Below are positions 61,583 to 64,000 of a DNA stretch of 64,000 nucleotides, piece after piece (position 1 is the stretch's first letter; the number at the start of each line of letters is the position of its first letter). Origin of the DNA: Flammeovirgaceae bacterium UBA2366. GTDB taxonomy: Bacteria > Bacteroidota > Bacteroidia > Cytophagales > Cyclobacteriaceae. The DNA lies in assembly GCA_002344065.1 (NCBI GenBank), contig DDTK01000001.1:4621-68620 (forward strand). Direction: 5' to 3'. Position numbers and translations under genes: made by a program. The notes beneath the pieces were generated by a model. The model made no database searches. It saw only the letters and a list, made by a program, of their open reading frames with translations, and was not told the DNA's origin.

Positions 61583-62947
61583 TCAACTGTTTGATATTAA
61601 CTCAATTCCTTCTCTCACGATGGCTTGCACGTTGTGTTTTGAAACATCAACAAATTCGCACAGCGCCAGGTCTTCTTCTATTACTTCATAAATGCCCAAC
61701 GCTTCCATCTCATCGTAATCTTCAGCAATTATTGCTTTTAACAAGTACGTTGGCAAAATGTCTATCGGTGTAACTTTTTCAAAAACACCGGTCTGAACAA
61801 ACGCCCGTGGTTCGCCACGGCTATTACTATCCAGCACAAACTCTTTTTTTGGAGTAAGGAATGACAGTAAACCAAAGGCCCGATGGAAGCTAAGCTTATT
61901 AGTAGTGGGCTTGATCCACCCTAAGAATTCAAAATAATCGCCTTCCGGTATTACGGTTACCAATTGATCAAAGAAACCAACGTAGCCATCGTTTTCAATT
62001 TTTGTACCGGTAAGCACATTGCCTGATACCACCCGCACATGGTCTTGCTTCAGGTTATTAGCCAGGAATTTTTTCACTGAAGCACCAGTATAGGTTGCGT
62101 AATACTGTGGCTCTTTAACTTCAGAACCCGCAACCGCTACTACCTTTGAGGCATCATAAATACCATTCAGAAAAAGTTTTCCGATTTGAATTACACCGTA
62201 TGGTGAAATCGTCCATACAACATCGCCTTTATTGATGGGATCAAGATGATGAATCTGAACGCCCACACAACCAGACGGATGCGGACCGGAAAATTTGTTT
62301 AACTCGGCACCCTTTACTTGCGAGAATACCGGGGAAATTTCACGCTCTGAATGAACATTAACATGAACAGGGCCAGACGTGAATTTTTTCAGTATATCTA
62401 CCCCAGCCTGAAAGTAGTGCTCCTGACCTTTGTATAATATGTTATAATCCGGTGCCAGTGGACTTGAATCGAAACCTGAAATAAAAATCGACTTTGGTTT
62501 TTCATTCGGATCGGCCACGATACCAAAGGGACGCTGAACAATATTTACCCAAACACCACTTTTCAATAATTGCTCAAGAGCCTTTTCGCGTTTCAGATTA
62601 ACAATATCCGATACAGAGTACTTGTCAAATTGAACATACTCAACTGTTTTGTCGGCCAGAATTCTAACCTCCAGCAACTTACGCTTTTCACCACGCCTCA
62701 CTTCAACAACTTCACCACTTACCGGAGCGGTAAACACGATGTTCTCGTGTTTCTTATCATGAAAAAGAACGGAACCCGCTTTAACCGAATCGCCCTCTTT
62801 TACCACCACTTTCGGCATATAGATGCCATGAAAATCAGTAGGTTTTATGGCGAATGTTTCAGGTTGTTCAATAGTAGCTACTTTCGGTGTGGCTTTACCA
62901 GCAAGATTAATGTCGAAGCCCTTCTTTAACCGGATGAATTTGCCCAT
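61583..62947 (-). CDS. nqrA: Na+-translocating NADH:quinone reductase subunit A
   Basis: A 454-residue cytosolic subunit that contacts NqrB near the quinone site. It opens IRLKKGFDINLAGKA, typical of NqrA. A biotinyl/lipoyl-like fold is seen in VVKEGDSVKAGSVLFHDKKHENIVFTAPVSGEVVEV (about residues 49-84), and GPHPSGCVGVQIHHLDPI near 220-237. First gene of the operon, with a -7-like box 32 bases upstream. Confidence 0.96.
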   Translation of the reverse strand: MGKFIRLKKGFDINLAGKATPKVATIEQPETFAIKPTDFHGIYMPKVVVKEGDSVKAGSVLFHDKKHENIVFTAPVSGEVVEVRRGEKRKLLEVRILADKTVEYVQFDKYSVSDIVNLKREKALEQLLKSGVWVNIVQRPFGIVADPNEKPKSIFISGFDSSPLAPDYNILYKGQEHYFQAGVDILKKFTSGPVHVNVHSEREISPVFSQVKGAELNKFSGPHPSGCVGVQIHHLDPINKGDVVWTISPYGVIQIGKLFLNGIYDASKVVAVAGSEVKEPQYYATYTGASVKKFLANNLKQDHVRVVSGNVLTGTKIENDGYVGFFDQLVTVIPEGDYFEFLGWIKPTTNKLSFHRAFGLLSFLTPKKEFVLDSNSRGEPRAFVQTGVFEKVTPIDILPTYLLKAIIAEDYDEMEALGIYEVIEEDLALCEFVDVSKHNVQAIVREGIELISNS

Positions 62948-62978
62948 GAGTACGGGTTAATTTTTGTTTGATCGGGGG

Positions 62979-62986
62979 CAAAATTA
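62979..62986 (-). promoter_or_regulatory. Probable -7 box of the nqr operon
   Basis: On the minus strand TAATTTTG matches TAnnTTTG exactly, 31 bases before the nqrA start. At 19 bases upstream the sequence is TTT instead of TTG, so the -33 element is imperfect. Confidence 0.45.
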
Positions 62987-63076
62987 GTGATTAATCTGAC
63001 ATTAAAAAGGCTTTTTGATGCCAGTCGGTGCACAGAATTTCACCCTGCAAGTAACAACATTTTCGGGCTGAAAATG

Positions 63077-63772
63077 TTAGCCTTTTGAGCTTCCCAGCAT
63101 CCTGGAAATCGCCATTCGGATTACCTGGTCAACCTGCTCATCAATAGTTATATGGGTGGTGTCTATAACCACGGCATCATCGGCTTGCCGCAGCGGACTT
63201 TCAGCACGTGTAGTATCGATAAGGTCTCGTTTTTTGATATTCTCAATAACATCGTCAAGGTCAATCAGCCTGTCTTGCTCAAGCCATTCGCGCTGTCTGC
63301 GAAAAGCCCGCACCAGCATATCGGCTGTCATGAATAATTTTAGTTCGGCTTGCGGAAAAACTACGGTGCCAATATCACGGCCATCCATTACAATGCCCTT
63401 ATCCTTACCGAGTTTGCGTTGCTGGGCAACCATGGCTTCACGAACTGCCTTTATGGTGCTAACCGGACTTACCTGTTCGGATACCCGCATCTGACGGATT
63501 TCCTGTTCAACACTAAGTCCGTTTAGGAAGGTTTCAGTAACTTTTTTTGTATTAACCTTGAACGAAATATTGATTTGTTGCAGCGCCCTGTCTACTTCTT
63601 TTGGATTAGTTAACGCTACGTGGTGATCCAGAAAATAAAGCGTTACCGCGCGGTACATGGCACCCGAATCAATGTAGCGGTACCCAAGAATTTTCGCGAC
63701 TTCTTTGGCCGTTGTGCTTTTTCCACAGGCCGAGTAGCCATCAATGGCGATAACTATTTTATTCAACTTCAT
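63077..63772 (-). CDS. cmk: Cytidylate kinase
   Basis: A 231-residue (d)CMP kinase. The P-loop is IDGYSACGKSTTAKEVA (about residues 10-26), then YIDSGAMYRAVTLYFL. MDGRDIGTVVFPQAELKLFMTA (about 148-169) and the lid RDLIDTTRAESPLRQADDAVVIDTT (about 189-213) are complete. The ATG at 63772 is chosen over a TTG two codons upstream. It overlaps by one base (TGATG) with a small upstream lipoprotein frame. Confidence 0.96.
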   Translation of the reverse strand: MKLNKIVIAIDGYSACGKSTTAKEVAKILGYRYIDSGAMYRAVTLYFLDHHVALTNPKEVDRALQQINISFKVNTKKVTETFLNGLSVEQEIRQMRVSEQVSPVSTIKAVREAMVAQQRKLGKDKGIVMDGRDIGTVVFPQAELKLFMTADMLVRAFRRQREWLEQDRLIDLDDVIENIKKRDLIDTTRAESPLRQADDAVVIDTTHITIDEQVDQVIRMAISRMLGSSKG

Positions 63773-63888
63773 CAGCAATCTTTTTGCGGACAGGGAATAG
63801 GTTTACCGGGCTTGAGCCTTTTATGTTTTTTGTTTGATGCACAATCGGTAAAGATGATTACCAACAATACCAATAATATTGGAAAAAT
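63772..63888 (-). CDS. Tiny lipoprotein frame coupled to cmk
   Basis: A 38-codon frame: hydrophobic PILLVLLVIIF, lipobox-like FTDC, then a short basic tail ASNKKHKRLKPGKPIPCPQKDC. The signal, Cys and KPGKPIPCP tail resemble very small Bacteroidota lipoproteins. The frame has no ATG. Reading could begin at ATT 63888 or a TTG further in, or a one-base indel may have cut it off from the ATG at 63914 (MKSIL...), which is in another frame. Its TGA overlaps the cmk ATG. Confidence 0.45.
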   Translation of the reverse strand: MFPILLVLLVIIFTDCASNKKHKRLKPGKPIPCPQKDC

Positions 63889-64000
63889 TCGCTTGAAAGA
63901 AAGGATGCTTTTCATGCCGGCAAGTTAGGATGAAACCGGAACTTTGAAAAGTCAGTTCAACCCTTAGTCTTGTCCTGATAACTCATTTTAAAACCAATCT

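Overview
The window reads as a chromosomal segment of a Bacteroidota bacterium, most likely of the order Cytophagales (inference). The grounds are: a dcw cluster in the Bacteroidota order and without murF; many lipoproteins and secreted proteins with short signal peptides ending in A-Q or a lipobox Cys; S46, M28 and OmpA-type envelope proteins; a Na+-NQR operon; and promoter matches of the Bacteroidota type (TTG, 19 bases, TAnnTTTG) before mraZ and the paa operon. No rRNA, tRNA or CRISPR array was seen, and no integrase or transposase gene.

Positions 1-30 kb are a mosaic of accessory and envelope genes: small lipoproteins, an HSL-type esterase, a GNAT protein, a META lipoprotein, a TPR/bestrophin-like pair, a PAP2-like membrane protein, a PhyH dioxygenase, an SDR, an OmpA protein, a GT2 transferase, an M20-like hydrolase, a flavin monooxygenase, a histone H1-like protein, an FtsX-type permease, an S46 dipeptidyl peptidase, a CHY zinc-finger protein, an SF1 helicase, a Gfo/Idh/MocA oxidoreductase and an M28 peptidase. 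The stretch is littered with repeats: attC-like elements at 1-37, 1674-1850 and 17253-17383, two palindromic MITE-like elements (9722-9851 and 20090-20211), a palindrome embedded in frame in the helicase gene, a GH1 glycosidase remnant and a frameshifted lipoprotein. The 565-bp segment 17259-17823 has the architecture of a single integron gene cassette sitting outside any integron.

From 26.2 to 30.2 kb lies a TetR regulator followed by a phenylacetyl-CoA epoxidase operon, paaA-paaB-(membrane protein)-paaC-paaD, with a recognisable promoter, a palindromic operator over its -7 box and a terminator-like hairpin after paaA. An AlkB-type membrane hydroxylase follows. From 32 to 36.2 kb are envelope genes (OmpA protein, LysM/RlpA-like protein, NfeD-type membrane protease, lipoprotein).

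From 36.5 to 52.9 kb the dcw cluster runs on the minus strand: mraZ-rsmH-ftsL-ftsI-murE-[four-helix protein]-mraY-murD-ftsW-[four-helix protein]-murG-murC-ftsQ-ftsA-ftsZ, ending in an intrinsic terminator. Genes mostly touch or overlap, and two genes of the four-helix-bundle/23S rRNA-IVS family have been inserted in the transcribed orientation. MraZ-type boxes (AAAGTGG three times, 10-bp period) overlap the mraZ promoter.

From 53 kb on come a TlpA-like thioredoxin lipoprotein, mnmA, a GH130 lipoprotein, a 15-unit tandem repeat of about 53 bp with higher-order structure (56.7-57.6 kb), a DUF502 membrane protein, the nqrABCDE operon (no nqrF here), and cmk preceded by a tiny overlapping lipoprotein frame.
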